A stretch of 36,763 bases of DNA from Cellulomonas iranensis NBRC 101100 = JCM 18110 (lineage in GTDB: Bacteria > Actinomycetota > Actinomycetes > Actinomycetales > Cellulomonadaceae), in assembly GCF_001552375.1 (NCBI RefSeq), contig NZ_BCRB01000035.1, positions 1-36,763 of the forward strand, written 5' to 3'. Shown in pieces: positions 15,508 to 24,233 of this stretch (positions are counted from its first letter, which is position 1; each line of letters begins with the position of its first letter). A program made the translations under genes and the position numbers. The notes below the pieces were generated by a model. The model was given only the letters and a program-made list of their open reading frames with translations. It did no database searches and was not told the DNA's origin.

Positions 15508-15513
15508 AACCTA
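15508..15513 (-). promoter_or_regulatory. -10 element, leaderless oxidoreductase gene
   Basis: TAGGTT on the minus strand, 7 bases before ATG 15500. Confidence 0.6.
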
Positions 15514-15533
15514 GCGTCCGAGCCCCTCTGAGC

Positions 15534-18500
15534 TCATGCCGGGACCCGGACCCGGCTGGACGCACGACCCAGTTCGGTCTCGAGCCATGGGTCCGCGTCG
15601 TCGAACGGAGCGAGCGCGGTCACGGCGCAGGTGTAGTCCGCACCCGGGTCCACCTCGAGACTCAGCCCCCAGGGCTCGCCCCGCGCAGGGACGTCTGCCG
15701 AGACCGTGTCGAAGCTCCGCGACCAGTCCTCGAGCGAGCACCTCAGCAGGACGCTGCGCGTTCCGATCGGCCAGGAGGTCAACGTGACGCGGACGGCACC
15801 GTCGTGGCCGTCCCAGGAACCGACGAACCCGGTGCCGTCGTCGTCGACGACGACGAGCGGGAGCGAGCCGACGACGAGACCCGCAGGATCGACCGCCTCG
15901 ACGACGCACAGGTACGTCCGGCCGACCGCAGGCGCCGCGGCGACCGCGCCCTCCCAGTCGAACCGCCAGGCACGGTCGGTGACCGCGAGGCCGACCAGCG
16001 AGGCTTCGCTGCCGCGTGCCGGACCGGGGACGGGCTCGGTCGCGACGCACGAGACGTCCGCCCCCGCGCCCCCTGACGCCGCCTTCACGGGCAGCTCGTC
16101 GATGTCGATCTCGACGCGCTCACGACGCGTCTCCCCGTCGACGTCCTCAACGACGCGCGCGTGAGCGGCGACACCGGACGGCTCCCCGCTCAGCGCGCGC
16201 ACGTAGGCACTGACCGCGGACGGCGCGTCCTGCTCGGGGCCGACCGACAGGTAGGTGCCGTTCGTGCTGCGCGCTACCTCAGCCACCTGGTGCCCGGAAG
16301 TGAGAGGGACGAAGCCGATGCCGTGGATCGTGATGTCGTGGTCCCGGGCCATGTCCCGGTAGTAGGACGAGATCCCGGTCCATCCGCCGCCGTCCCCGAA
16401 AGCGACGACCGTGCGGACCTGCCCCGGGCTTCCGCGCTCGGCGAGCTCGAGCACGGCTGACATCAAGGCGTCACCCATGTTGGGGTAGGCATGCCCCTCG
16501 GGACGCTCGGTGTAGGCCCGGTCGACCGCGGCCTGCGCAGCCGCGATGTCACGTGTGAGCCCCAGGACGCGCCAGCCGCTGCCGTCGTAGGCGAGGACCG
16601 CGGCACGGTCCGCCTCGTCGAGGATGTCGAGGACCGCGTGCGCTGCAGAGCGCTGCCGCTCACGCTCAGCCCCTGCAGGCACGCTGCGATCGACGACGAG
16701 CGCGACGTCCCGCCCTCCCGACGGCTGCTCACCGTCGCCACCGCCGGGTCCGTCCCCGGGACCCGTCGGGTCGGTCGGATCGGTGGGGTCGGTCGGATCC
16801 GTGGGGTCGGTCGGATCGGTCGGGTCGGTGGGGTCGGTCGGGTCCGTCGACCCGCCGCCCTCGAGGGCGTAGGTCCGGGACCAGAGCTCGTACTCCCAGT
16901 CGCCCAGGTCATCAGCCCAGTCGGCGAGCGTCCGACCGAGCACCTTGACCTCCGCACCGACGCGCAGGTCGTAGGCGAGCGCAAGGTCCTGGCTCACGCT
17001 GAGCGCCATGAGGTCGACCTTCGTGGTGATCCGCGGCCCCACGCCCATGCCGACGTACGGCCCTGCGACGTCGTAGATGCGCACCACGAAGTCGAGCCGC
17101 ACACCGGCCGAGGCCGTCGACGTGACGTACGCCTTGGCACCGAGCGCCGAGGTGAACTCGCGCTCGTTCACCGCCTGCCAGCGCCCGTCGGCGTATCGGA
17201 CCCCGTTCTTCGTCTCCATCGACAGCTCGTAGGTCGCCGTCACGGCGCCTGTCACGCTGGCTTCGCCATAGACCGACGGGTTGAGGTTGAACGTGAGGAC
17301 GACGGGCACCGGCCCGGCCATGACGGTGAGCCCGCCGACGCGAACCGAGCCCAACGCCGTGCTGATCTTGCGCTCAAGCTTCTTGGACGCCGTGATCGAC
17401 GCGTCGACGCCGCCACGGGTTCCGAGAGTGAGCGCGAACTCTTCCAGGGTGGGCACAGGACCCGTCGGGCCGTAGTTGGGGTCGATCCGGAGCACGAGGG
17501 TCGCAGTGACCGTCGCCGTCGCGGCGACCTGCGCCACGAGCGCGCCGTCGGGCGTCTCGACCTTCCCGGAGGCGAGCACGACCTTCGTCCCGTGCTCCAG
17601 GTCCACCGCCGCGCGCGCGGCGAACGTCGTCGGCGTCTCGACAGGCACCAGCACCGCCGGGTCGACGTCGATCGGCGCGTCCCGCAGCTCGATGTCCGCC
17701 TGGACGAACACGTCGGTGAGCGTGGCTGGGCCCGTCCGGACGACCGACGTGTCGCCGTGGACGGTGACGGAGTCGACCGAGCGCAGCAGACCGCCCGGAG
17801 CCGACGGCGTCGCTCCCGACACCAGGACATCACCCGCCCGCACGGGTGCGAGTCCCTGGAAGACGAGGCCGTCGGCTCCGACCGAGGTCAGGGCCGCCTC
17901 CTGCGCGGACGTGAGCACGCGTGCCTCGGGCGCGACGACCACGTCGTCGGGCGCCGCTGCGGCCACCGTGAACGTGCGGCGGACCTCGCTGCTCCGACCC
18001 GCGCGGTCGGTCGCCCGCACGACGAGGTGGTGCGTCCCCACGACGGCGGGGGCGTCCAGGCGCCACGCGAGAGTGCCGTCCCCGTCGCCACGCAGAGGTG
18101 TCTCCCCCAGGTCCGCGCCGTCGAGGGTGACCTGCACCGACCGGACTCCCGAGCCACTGTCGGCGACCGTGCCCGCCACGGTCACCAGCGGGCTGGAGCT
18201 CTGGTCATGGGTCGCGCCTGCTGCGGGGCTCGTGACCGAGAGGCGGGGCGCGACACGGTCGACGGAAGGCGAGACCTCTCCCGCGACGTACCCGGAGACG
18301 GCCGCACGCGTGACCCGCGTGCCCGGCGGGGCCATGACATGGGTTCGACCCGCCGCGTCCACCGGCGCCAGCAGGGTCGTGCGCGTCCCGACGCGTGCCG
18401 GCAGCGGTGTGGACGGCCCGAGCGGCAGGACCGCGAGCACCAGCGAGGACGACGCCCGCAGCAGACCGGCCTGCCCACCGGGGGCGACGTCGACGGTGAG

Positions 18501-19475
18501 GAGCACGGCTTCGACGCTCCGGGGCACATCACCGCCGGTCACGGCAAGCGTCTGCAGGCGCCCCGCCCCGAGGCCGGTCACGGCGACGTCACGGGCGGCA
18601 GGCACCACGATGCCCGGTGCGGCCGGCCGCTCGGCGGACACCGCGGCGACCCAACCCACCACCACGGCACGCAGCTGCTCAGGTCGTGCACCGACCGCGC
18701 CCCAGGCGAGGTCCCCCCGCGCGGTCAGCGGGACGAGAACGAGAGATGTCGCCCAGGCGTCTGACCACGGGACCCTCGACACGGCGTCCGTGGCACCGTC
18801 CGCGGACCATGTCAGGGTGCCCGCGCCCGTGCCGCGCACCGCGACCGACAGCCAGACCGCCGCAGCACCGGCGGCAGGAACCCCCGCGTTCGCGGCGACG
18901 GGCAGCACGTTCGTCCGTCCGACGTCGGGCAGCACGCCGCCGAGTCCTTGGTCCGTGTCGATCACGGGGGCGGCGGGTACCAGGGTCGTCGCGCCGCCCC
19001 CCGTTCCTGCCTCCACGTACCCGGTGACCCACACCCGCACCTGGGCGTCGGTCGTGGAGCGCAGCTCCACGCGGCGCGCGGCGTCCGTCGTCACGAGCGT
19101 CGTCGAGGACGACGCTCCCGCGGGGAACGCCACAGCCGGTGCCACCTCGACGCCCGGCACCGAGACCGCGAGGTCACCCGCCCGTGCTGCCTGGACCTCG
19201 ACCTGCACGACGACGGTGCGAGTGCTCGCGGGGACGGACCGGGGCACGGCCAGCGGCGCCACGACCGGCCGACCGGCGGCAGCGGTGGACCGCACCGCGC
19301 CGGCCCAGGGTGCGACCGGCGAGACAGGGACCCAGCCGGCCGACATCGACGACGCCGTCGCCGCGCGGCCTGTCGAGGTCGGCGCAGCAGCCGCCTGCCC
19401 CGCGCCGAGGCCGCCGCCCACCACGACCACCAGGACGACCGTCAACCACCGGCTGATACGTGCGCGCACTGCCAT
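15534..19475 (-). CDS. Giant secreted multidomain protein with Ig-like and vWA-like domains
   Basis: 1313 residues. A clear signal peptide (residues 1-31, ending AGQAAAA) directs export; no LPxTG, C-terminal anchor or membrane helix follows, so it is released or held by its domains. Residues ~50-400 look like about three copies of the degenerate beta-sandwich common in actinobacterial surface proteins, recognisable from the GVPAAGAAAVWLSVAV type of strand. Residues ~405-505 form an Ig-like domain (TVAGTVADSGSGVRSVQVTL). Residues ~510-870 are a beta-rich region with no recognised family. Nine DPT repeats (878-904) form a linker. A von Willebrand A-like domain starts near 924, but its metal site reads DRSVP (Asp929) instead of DxSxS. 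A C-terminal domain contains a few cysteines that could form disulphides. ATG 19475 follows GAGGGGG closely; GTG 19469 is an alternative with better spacing. Confidence 0.82.
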   Translation of the reverse strand: MAVRARISRWLTVVLVVVVGGGLGAGQAAAAPTSTGRAATASSMSAGWVPVSPVAPWAGAVRSTAAAGRPVVAPLAVPRSVPASTRTVVVQVEVQAARAGDLAVSVPGVEVAPAVAFPAGASSSTTLVTTDAARRVELRSTTDAQVRVWVTGYVEAGTGGGATTLVPAAPVIDTDQGLGGVLPDVGRTNVLPVAANAGVPAAGAAAVWLSVAVRGTGAGTLTWSADGATDAVSRVPWSDAWATSLVLVPLTARGDLAWGAVGARPEQLRAVVVGWVAAVSAERPAAPGIVVPAARDVAVTGLGAGRLQTLAVTGGDVPRSVEAVLLTVDVAPGGQAGLLRASSSLVLAVLPLGPSTPLPARVGTRTTLLAPVDAAGRTHVMAPPGTRVTRAAVSGYVAGEVSPSVDRVAPRLSVTSPAAGATHDQSSSPLVTVAGTVADSGSGVRSVQVTLDGADLGETPLRGDGDGTLAWRLDAPAVVGTHHLVVRATDRAGRSSEVRRTFTVAAAAPDDVVVAPEARVLTSAQEAALTSVGADGLVFQGLAPVRAGDVLVSGATPSAPGGLLRSVDSVTVHGDTSVVRTGPATLTDVFVQADIELRDAPIDVDPAVLVPVETPTTFAARAAVDLEHGTKVVLASGKVETPDGALVAQVAATATVTATLVLRIDPNYGPTGPVPTLEEFALTLGTRGGVDASITASKKLERKISTALGSVRVGGLTVMAGPVPVVLTFNLNPSVYGEASVTGAVTATYELSMETKNGVRYADGRWQAVNEREFTSALGAKAYVTSTASAGVRLDFVVRIYDVAGPYVGMGVGPRITTKVDLMALSVSQDLALAYDLRVGAEVKVLGRTLADWADDLGDWEYELWSRTYALEGGGSTDPTDPTDPTDPTDPTDPTDPTDPTDPTGPGDGPGGGDGEQPSGGRDVALVVDRSVPAGAERERQRSAAHAVLDILDEADRAAVLAYDGSGWRVLGLTRDIAAAQAAVDRAYTERPEGHAYPNMGDALMSAVLELAERGSPGQVRTVVAFGDGGGWTGISSYYRDMARDHDITIHGIGFVPLTSGHQVAEVARSTNGTYLSVGPEQDAPSAVSAYVRALSGEPSGVAAHARVVEDVDGETRRERVEIDIDELPVKAASGGAGADVSCVATEPVPGPARGSEASLVGLAVTDRAWRFDWEGAVAAAPAVGRTYLCVVEAVDPAGLVVGSLPLVVVDDDGTGFVGSWDGHDGAVRVTLTSWPIGTRSVLLRCSLEDWSRSFDTVSADVPARGEPWGLSLEVDPGADYTCAVTALAPFDDADPWLETELGRASSRVRVPA
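16764..16844 (-). repeat. Nine tandem 9-base repeats encoding Asp-Pro-Thr
   Basis: Nine in-frame units of nine bases differ only in third positions and a few synonymous bases. They encode a rigid DPT linker in the secreted protein, and copy number probably varies between strains. Confidence 0.9.
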
Positions 19476-19628
19476 GCCCCCTCGAGCCCACCGCGACCGG
19501 AAGGTCACCGGCGGTCAAGGCTCGCGGCTGAGAGCCCGCTGTGACCCGGGTTCGGTGACGGTCCACCCGAACGCCCGTGTCACGACCGACGAAAGCACCC
19601 AGTCGGACCAGCGGCCCGATCGCCCGTG

Positions 19629-22358
19629 TCAGCCCTTGGCGGTCGACTTCTTGCGGGTCGTGGTCGTCTTCCGGGCCGTGCCGCGCTTCTTGGCGGGACC
19701 GGCGGCGCGCTTCTCGGCCAGCAGCTCGACGGCCTGCTCGGGCGTGATCGACTCGGGCGTCACGTCGCGCGGGAGCGTGCGGTTGGTCTCGCCGTCGGTC
19801 ACGTACGCGCCGAACCGGCCGTCCTTGACGACGATCGGCTTCCCGCTGGTCGGGTCGTCGCCGAGCTCGCGCAGCGGCGGGGTCGCGGTCTGGCCGCGGC
19901 CGCGCTTGGGCTGCGCGTAGATCGCGAGGGCCTCGTCGAGCGTGATGGTGAAGAGCTGCTCCTCGGACGCGAGCGTGCGCGAGTCGGTGCCCTTCTTGAG
20001 GTACGGCCCGTAGCGGCCGTTCTGCGCGGTGATCTCGGCGCCCGACTCGGGGTCGACGCCGACGACGCGCGGCAGCGACAGCAGGCGCAGCGCGTCGTCG
20101 AGCGTGACGGTCGCGAGCTGCATCGACTTGAACAGCGACGCCGTGCGGGGCTTGGGCTGCGCCGCGAGCGCCTTCTTGCGCGCCGCGGCCGACAGGCCGG
20201 GGTCGAGCTCGGGCTCGGGCAGCACCTCGGTGACGTACGGCCCGTAGCGGCCGTTGCGGGCCACGATCTGCGTGCCCGTGGTCGGGTCGGTGCCGAGCAC
20301 CTGGTCGCCGTCGGGCTGCGTCTCGAGCAGCTCGCGCGCCTTCGCGACCGTGAGCTCGTCGGGTGCCAGGTCGTCGGGGACGGACGCGCGCAGCGGGTCC
20401 GCGTCGGGGCCGTCGCCGGGCGCCTCGAGGTAGGGGCCGTACCGGCCGACGCGCAGCGTGATGCCGTCGCCGATGTCGATCGAGTTGACCTCGCGCGCGT
20501 CGATCTCGCCGAGGTTGTCGACGAGACCGCGCAGGCCCCCGGACTCCGGGGAGTCGGACCGGTCACCGAAGTAGAAGTCCGTCAACCAGTCGACGCGCGC
20601 CTTCTGGCCCGCGGCGATCGCGTCGAGGTCCTCCTCCATGCCGGCGGTGAAGTTGTAGTCGACGAGCCGGTCGAAGTTCTCCTCGAGCAGCCGCGTCACC
20701 GCGAACGCGAGCCACGTGGGCACGAGCGCCTGCCCGCGGTTCGTGACGTACCCGCGGTCCTGGATGACGCCGATGGTCGCGGCGTACGTCGACGGGCGGC
20801 CGATGCCGCGCTCCTCGAGCGCCTTGACCAGCGACGCCTCGGTGTAGCGCGGCGGCGGGGACGTGCGGTGGCCGTCGGCGGTGAGGTCGGACGCCGTGAC
20901 GGGGTCGCCCTGCGCCATCTGCGGCAGGCGCGCGTCGTCGTTGCCGGCCGCGGCGCCGCCCTCGGCGTCGTCGTACCGGCCGCGGTCGCGACCCTCCTCG
21001 TACGCCGCGAGGAACCCGCGGAACGTGATGACGGTGCCGGACGCGGAGAACACGGTCTCGACGGGGCCGTCGGCGGTGGTCGCGGTCGCGGCGAGGCGCA
21101 CCGAGGCCGTCTGCCCGCGCGCGTCGGCCATCTGCGACGCGACCGTGCGCTTCCAGATCAGCTCGTACAGCTTGAACTGGTCGCCCGACAGCTCGCGCGC
21201 GACCTGGGCGGGCGTGCGGAAGTGGTCGCCCGCGGGGCGGATCGCCTCGTGCGCCTCCTGCGCGCCCTTCGCCTTCGACGTGTAGACCCGCGCCTTGTCG
21301 GGCACGTACTCGGCGCCGTACAGCTCGGCGGCCTGCCGGCGGGCCGCGTCGATCGCCTGGGCGGACAGCCCGGGCGAGTCGGTCCGCATGTAGGTGATGT
21401 AGCCGTTCTCGTACAGCGACTGCGCGGTGCGCATCGTCTGCCGCGACGCCATGCGGAGCTTGCGCGACGCCTCCTGCTGGAGCGTCGAGGTCGTGAACGG
21501 CGCGGCGGGGCGGCGCGTGTACGGCTTGGTCTCGAGCGACTGCACCGCGAACGCGGCGCCGTCGAGCCCGCTCACCAGCGCCGAGGCCCGCGCCTCGTCG
21601 AGCGCGACCGCGTCGCGCGTCTTCAGCTGCCCGCGGTCGTCGAAGTCGCGGCCGGACGCGACGCGCTGCCCGCCGACCCCCGTCAGGCGCGCGGAGAACG
21701 TGGGCTCGGCGGTGTCGGCGACCGCGAACGTGCCGGTGACGTCCCAGTAGTCGGCGGGCACGAACGCCATGCGCTCGCGCTCGCGCTCGACCACGAGCCG
21801 GGTGGCGACCGACTGCACGCGCCCCGCCGACAGGCCCTGCCGGACCTTGCGCCACAGCACGGGGCTGACCTCGTACCCGTAGAGGCGGTCGAGGATGCGG
21901 CGCGTCTCCTGCGCGTCGACGAGCCGCTCGTCGAGCTCGCGCGTGTTCTCCAGGGCCCGCGTGATCGCCTCGCGGGTGATCTCGTGGAACACCATGCGCT
22001 TGACGGGCACCTTGGGCTTGAGCTCGGCCAGCAGGTGCCACGCGATGGCCTCGCCCTCGCGGTCCTCATCGGTCGCGAGGTAGAGCTCGTCGGACTCCTT
22101 GAGGAGCTTCTTCAGCTCGGCGACCTTCTTCTTCTTGTCCGCGTCGACCACGTAGTACGGCGTGAAGCCGTTCTCGACGTCGACCGCGAACTTGCCGTAC
22201 GGGCCCTTCTTCATGTCCGCGGGCAGCTCGGACGGCTGCGGCAGGTCACGGATGTGGCCGACGGAGGCCTCGACGTCGTAGCCCTCGCCGAGGTAGCCGG
22301 CGATCGTGCGCGCCTTGGCGGGCGACTCCACGATGACGAGCTTGCGACCTGCGGGCAT
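19629..22358 (-). CDS. topA: DNA topoisomerase I (type IA)
   Basis: 909 residues. The TOPRIM domain starts VIVESPAKA (Glu11) and has ATDEDREGE with Asp97 and Asp99 for magnesium. LSAGRVQSVA and the active-site YITYMRTDS with Tyr323 follow, then RPSTYAAT. After the core come four RYGPY-type C-terminal repeats (RVGRYGPYL, NGRYGPYV, NGRYGPYL, DGRFGAYV) and a Lys-rich tail (GTARKTTTTRKKSTAKG). No zinc fingers are present, as in actinobacterial enzymes where the basic tail binds DNA and RNA polymerase. It relaxes negative supercoils and is essential in these bacteria. The start ATG has GGAAGG 8 bases before it. The 153 bases between its stop and the secreted-protein gene, and the 80 bases before it, hold no further gene. 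Confidence 0.97.
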   Translation of the reverse strand: MPAGRKLVIVESPAKARTIAGYLGEGYDVEASVGHIRDLPQPSELPADMKKGPYGKFAVDVENGFTPYYVVDADKKKKVAELKKLLKESDELYLATDEDREGEAIAWHLLAELKPKVPVKRMVFHEITREAITRALENTRELDERLVDAQETRRILDRLYGYEVSPVLWRKVRQGLSAGRVQSVATRLVVERERERMAFVPADYWDVTGTFAVADTAEPTFSARLTGVGGQRVASGRDFDDRGQLKTRDAVALDEARASALVSGLDGAAFAVQSLETKPYTRRPAAPFTTSTLQQEASRKLRMASRQTMRTAQSLYENGYITYMRTDSPGLSAQAIDAARRQAAELYGAEYVPDKARVYTSKAKGAQEAHEAIRPAGDHFRTPAQVARELSGDQFKLYELIWKRTVASQMADARGQTASVRLAATATTADGPVETVFSASGTVITFRGFLAAYEEGRDRGRYDDAEGGAAAGNDDARLPQMAQGDPVTASDLTADGHRTSPPPRYTEASLVKALEERGIGRPSTYAATIGVIQDRGYVTNRGQALVPTWLAFAVTRLLEENFDRLVDYNFTAGMEEDLDAIAAGQKARVDWLTDFYFGDRSDSPESGGLRGLVDNLGEIDAREVNSIDIGDGITLRVGRYGPYLEAPGDGPDADPLRASVPDDLAPDELTVAKARELLETQPDGDQVLGTDPTTGTQIVARNGRYGPYVTEVLPEPELDPGLSAAARKKALAAQPKPRTASLFKSMQLATVTLDDALRLLSLPRVVGVDPESGAEITAQNGRYGPYLKKGTDSRTLASEEQLFTITLDEALAIYAQPKRGRGQTATPPLRELGDDPTSGKPIVVKDGRFGAYVTDGETNRTLPRDVTPESITPEQAVELLAEKRAAGPAKKRGTARKTTTTRKKSTAKG

Positions 22359-22438
22359 CTGACCGGCCTTCCGTGCCGAGGGGGGTGGGCGGCGCGTCGC
22401 CGCGGCCGCCCGTACCGGGGGGACTCTACGTGCTGGGG

Positions 22439-23392
22439 TCAAGCGGGCGTCTCGGCCCGTGCGCCGGCGACGTGCCGCAGCACGAGCATGAGCGCGAAGG
22501 CCAGGCTGCACGCCGCGACGACGCCCGCGACACCCCCACCGTAGGCCAGCATCTCGTCCGCGCGGGACGTGGCCCCGGCGCGGTACGCCCACGTGCGGGT
22601 CAGCAGGACCGTCGCGACACCACCGGCCGCGACGCCCACCACGACGAGCGCGAGGGCGGTCCGGCGCGTGCGCGCGCGCCACGGGTCGGACCGGTCGACG
22701 CGGCGGAAGGTCGCGGTCGCGGTCGCGGTGCGGGCGGGGCGCAGCACCATCGCGGCGCACACCACGGCCGTCCAGCCGAGCACCACCAGCGCTCCCGCCA
22801 CGACGTCGGACGGCCGGTGCCACTGGCCCACGAGCGTCGAGACGCCCGTCGCCGCGGTGTAGGCCGCGCCGAGCACCGCGACCGCCGGGCGGGCGCGCGG
22901 CGGCACGACCAGCAGCAGCGCGGCCGCGACCGACCCGGCGGCGGTCGTGTGCCCGCTGGGCAGCGTGTTGCCGTAGTCCGCGCCGACGCCGAGCACGGGT
23001 CGCTGCAGCACCTCGTACTTCACCAGGCGCGTCGTGAGGTTCGCGCCGCCGACGAGCACCGCGACCTGCAGCGCGAGCGACCACCGCCGGCGCACGAGCG
23101 CGACGCCCGCCGCAGCGAGCAGGCCCCCGGCGACGAAGCCGACGGACACGACGTCGAGCACCGGCTCGGCCACGCGCCACAGGTGCCCCTGGCCGGTCGT
23201 CGCGCCGTCGAGCGCGGCGTCCTCGACGCGCTGGCCGGCCCACGTGTCGACGAACGTGCGCCACAGCAGCCACACGCCGACCGCGCAGGCCAGCGCCACG
23301 ACGGCGCACGCCGCGACGGTCCAGCCGCGCGACCGCGGGCGTCGTGCGACGACGGTTCCCGGGGTGTCCGGGGCGGGGGGGCGCTCGTGCAC
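22439..23392 (-). CDS. PAP2-family membrane phosphatase
   Basis: 317 residues with about seven membrane helices, longer than minimal PAP2 proteins because of two extra C-terminal helices. The phosphatase motifs are Lys125-(x5)-Arg131-Pro132 and PSGH (145-148). The third motif is HRPSD, with His192 and Asp196, but the expected Ser-Arg before it reads Ser185-Thr186. PAP2 enzymes remove phosphate from lipid phosphates, such as undecaprenyl pyrophosphate, at the outer face of the membrane. The missing Arg may lower or alter activity. GTG 23392 is chosen because TACCGT ends 6 bases before it; the GTG at 23398 abuts the -10 and cannot be the start of a transcript. It diverges from a TetR gene. Confidence 0.82.
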   Translation of the reverse strand: MHERPPAPDTPGTVVARRPRSRGWTVAACAVVALACAVGVWLLWRTFVDTWAGQRVEDAALDGATTGQGHLWRVAEPVLDVVSVGFVAGGLLAAAGVALVRRRWSLALQVAVLVGGANLTTRLVKYEVLQRPVLGVGADYGNTLPSGHTTAAGSVAAALLLVVPPRARPAVAVLGAAYTAATGVSTLVGQWHRPSDVVAGALVVLGWTAVVCAAMVLRPARTATATATFRRVDRSDPWRARTRRTALALVVVGVAAGGVATVLLTRTWAYRAGATSRADEMLAYGGGVAGVVAACSLAFALMLVLRHVAGARAETPA

Positions 23393-23398
23393 CGTCAC

Positions 23399-23404
23399 AC
23401 GGTA
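23399..23404 (-). promoter_or_regulatory. -10 element, leaderless PAP2 gene
   Basis: TACCGT on the minus strand, 6 bases before GTG 23392. Confidence 0.5.
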
Positions 23405-23444
23405 GGCCACCCGGGGGATCTCCTGGCCCCGTGGCGGCCGCACG

Positions 23445-23465
23445 GTGGTCACGCGCGGTGGCCAC
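23445..23465. promoter_or_regulatory. Near-palindrome between the PAP2 and TetR genes, candidate TetR operator
   Basis: GTGGTCAC and GTGGCCAC are separated by GCGCG, making a 21-base dyad with one mismatch per arm. It ends 14 bases before the TetR gene's -10, so it covers its -35 area. Confidence 0.35.
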
Positions 23466-23479
23466 GGTCCCACCGCCCG

Positions 23480-23485
23480 TACCCT
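23480..23485 (+). promoter_or_regulatory. -10 element, leaderless TetR gene
   Basis: TACCCT, 7 bases before ATG 23493. Confidence 0.5.
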
Positions 23486-23492
23486 GCGGGCC

Positions 23493-24140
23493 ATGGACGA
23501 GGCCGTGACCAGCCGGGTTCGCCGCCCGCGCGCCGCGACGCAGGAGCGTCGCGAGGAGATCGTGCGCGCCGCGGCCCGCACGTTCGGCAGCAAGGGGTAC
23601 CGCACGGGGTCCCTCGCGGACGTCGCGGAGCAGGTCGGGATCACGCACGCGGGCGTGCTGCACCACTTCGGCTCGAAGGAGCAGCTGCTGGTCGCGGTGC
23701 TGCAGCAGCGCGACGACGACGGCGTGCGGGACCTCGAGGGCCAGCACATCCCCGGCGGGCTCGAGCTGTTCCGCCACCTCGTGCGCACGGTGCGCGCCAA
23801 CGAGGGCCGCCGGGGCCTCGTCCAGGGGTACACGGTCCTGGTCGGCGAGTCCGTCACCGAGGGGCACCCGGCGCGCCCGTGGGTGACGCAGCGGTTCGCG
23901 GTGCTGCGCGGGCAGGTCGCGGACGCGGTCCAGGAGATCGGCCCGCACGTGCCGCGCACCGCGGCCGTGCGTGCCGCGGACGCGGTCATCGGCGTCATGG
24001 ACGGCCTGCAGACGCAGTGGCTGCTGGACGACTCCGCGGTCGAGCTGGCCGACGCGACCGCGTTCGCGATCGAGGCGATCCTCGCCGCGACGCTCGCGGG
24101 CGCCGACGCGCCCCGGCCCGTGGGCGACGTCGAGGACTGA
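23493..24140 (+). CDS. TetR-family transcriptional regulator
   Basis: 215 residues. The N-terminal DNA-binding domain is typical: REEIVRAAARTFGSKGYRTG, then SLADVAEQVGITHAGVLHHF as the helix-turn-helix, then GSKEQLLVAVL. The C-terminal ligand-binding half is all-helical (ELFRHLVRTVRANEGRRGLV, then VGESVTEGHPARPWV), like TetR regulators of the AefR/YcdC-like group, with no ligand evident. The start fits a leaderless transcript. It diverges from the PAP2 gene across 100 bases that hold a candidate operator, so it may control PAP2 and itself. Confidence 0.88.
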   Translation: MDEAVTSRVRRPRAATQERREEIVRAAARTFGSKGYRTGSLADVAEQVGITHAGVLHHFGSKEQLLVAVLQQRDDDGVRDLEGQHIPGGLELFRHLVRTVRANEGRRGLVQGYTVLVGESVTEGHPARPWVTQRFAVLRGQVADAVQEIGPHVPRTAAVRAADAVIGVMDGLQTQWLLDDSAVELADATAFAIEAILAATLAGADAPRPVGDVED

Positions 24141-24171
24141 GGCGGCGCGTCGCCCGCCGCCCGTCGAGCGG

Positions 24172-24215
24172 GACTCAGCCAACTCACAGGCGCGCTCCAG
24201 GCGCACCACAGCCGC
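24172..24215 (+). promoter_or_regulatory. Four tandem 11-base repeats, candidate OmpR-type operator
   Basis: Consecutive 11-mers GACTCAGCCAA, CTCACAGGCGC, GCTCCAGGCGC and ACCACAGCCGC each carry CAG at positions 5-7. An 11-base period (one helical turn) is the classical layout for OmpR/PhoB-family binding. The array ends 6 bases before the -10 and replaces a -35, suggesting that the response regulator activates its own operon. Confidence 0.55.
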
Positions 24216-24221
24216 CGTCAC

Positions 24222-24227
24222 GACGCT
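24222..24227 (+). promoter_or_regulatory. Weak -10 element, leaderless response-regulator gene
   Basis: GACGCT keeps A2 and T6 of TANNNT and ends 6 bases before ATG 24234. A weak -10 with no -35 fits an activator-dependent promoter. Confidence 0.4.
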
Positions 24228-24233
24228 GGTCGC

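Noticed and set aside
16764..16844. Tandem array considered as a CRISPR-like or regulatory repeat
   Set aside because: The unit is nine bases without spacers and stays in frame as Asp-Pro-Thr inside a secreted protein.
19476..19628. Weak GGTTCGG/CCGAAC stem between topA and the secreted-protein gene
   Set aside because: The stem is short and irregular with a large loop, and I could not separate it from chance in such GC-rich sequence.
22359..22438. Possible -35/-10 pair TTGACC and TAGAGT before topA
   Set aside because: The spacing is only 8 bases, so the two cannot act together. TAGAGT alone is too weak to list.
19626..22544. Plus-strand open frame of 972 codons over topA
   Set aside because: The Arg/Leu/Gly/Val low-complexity translation mirrors topA, which has all its active-site motifs on the minus strand.
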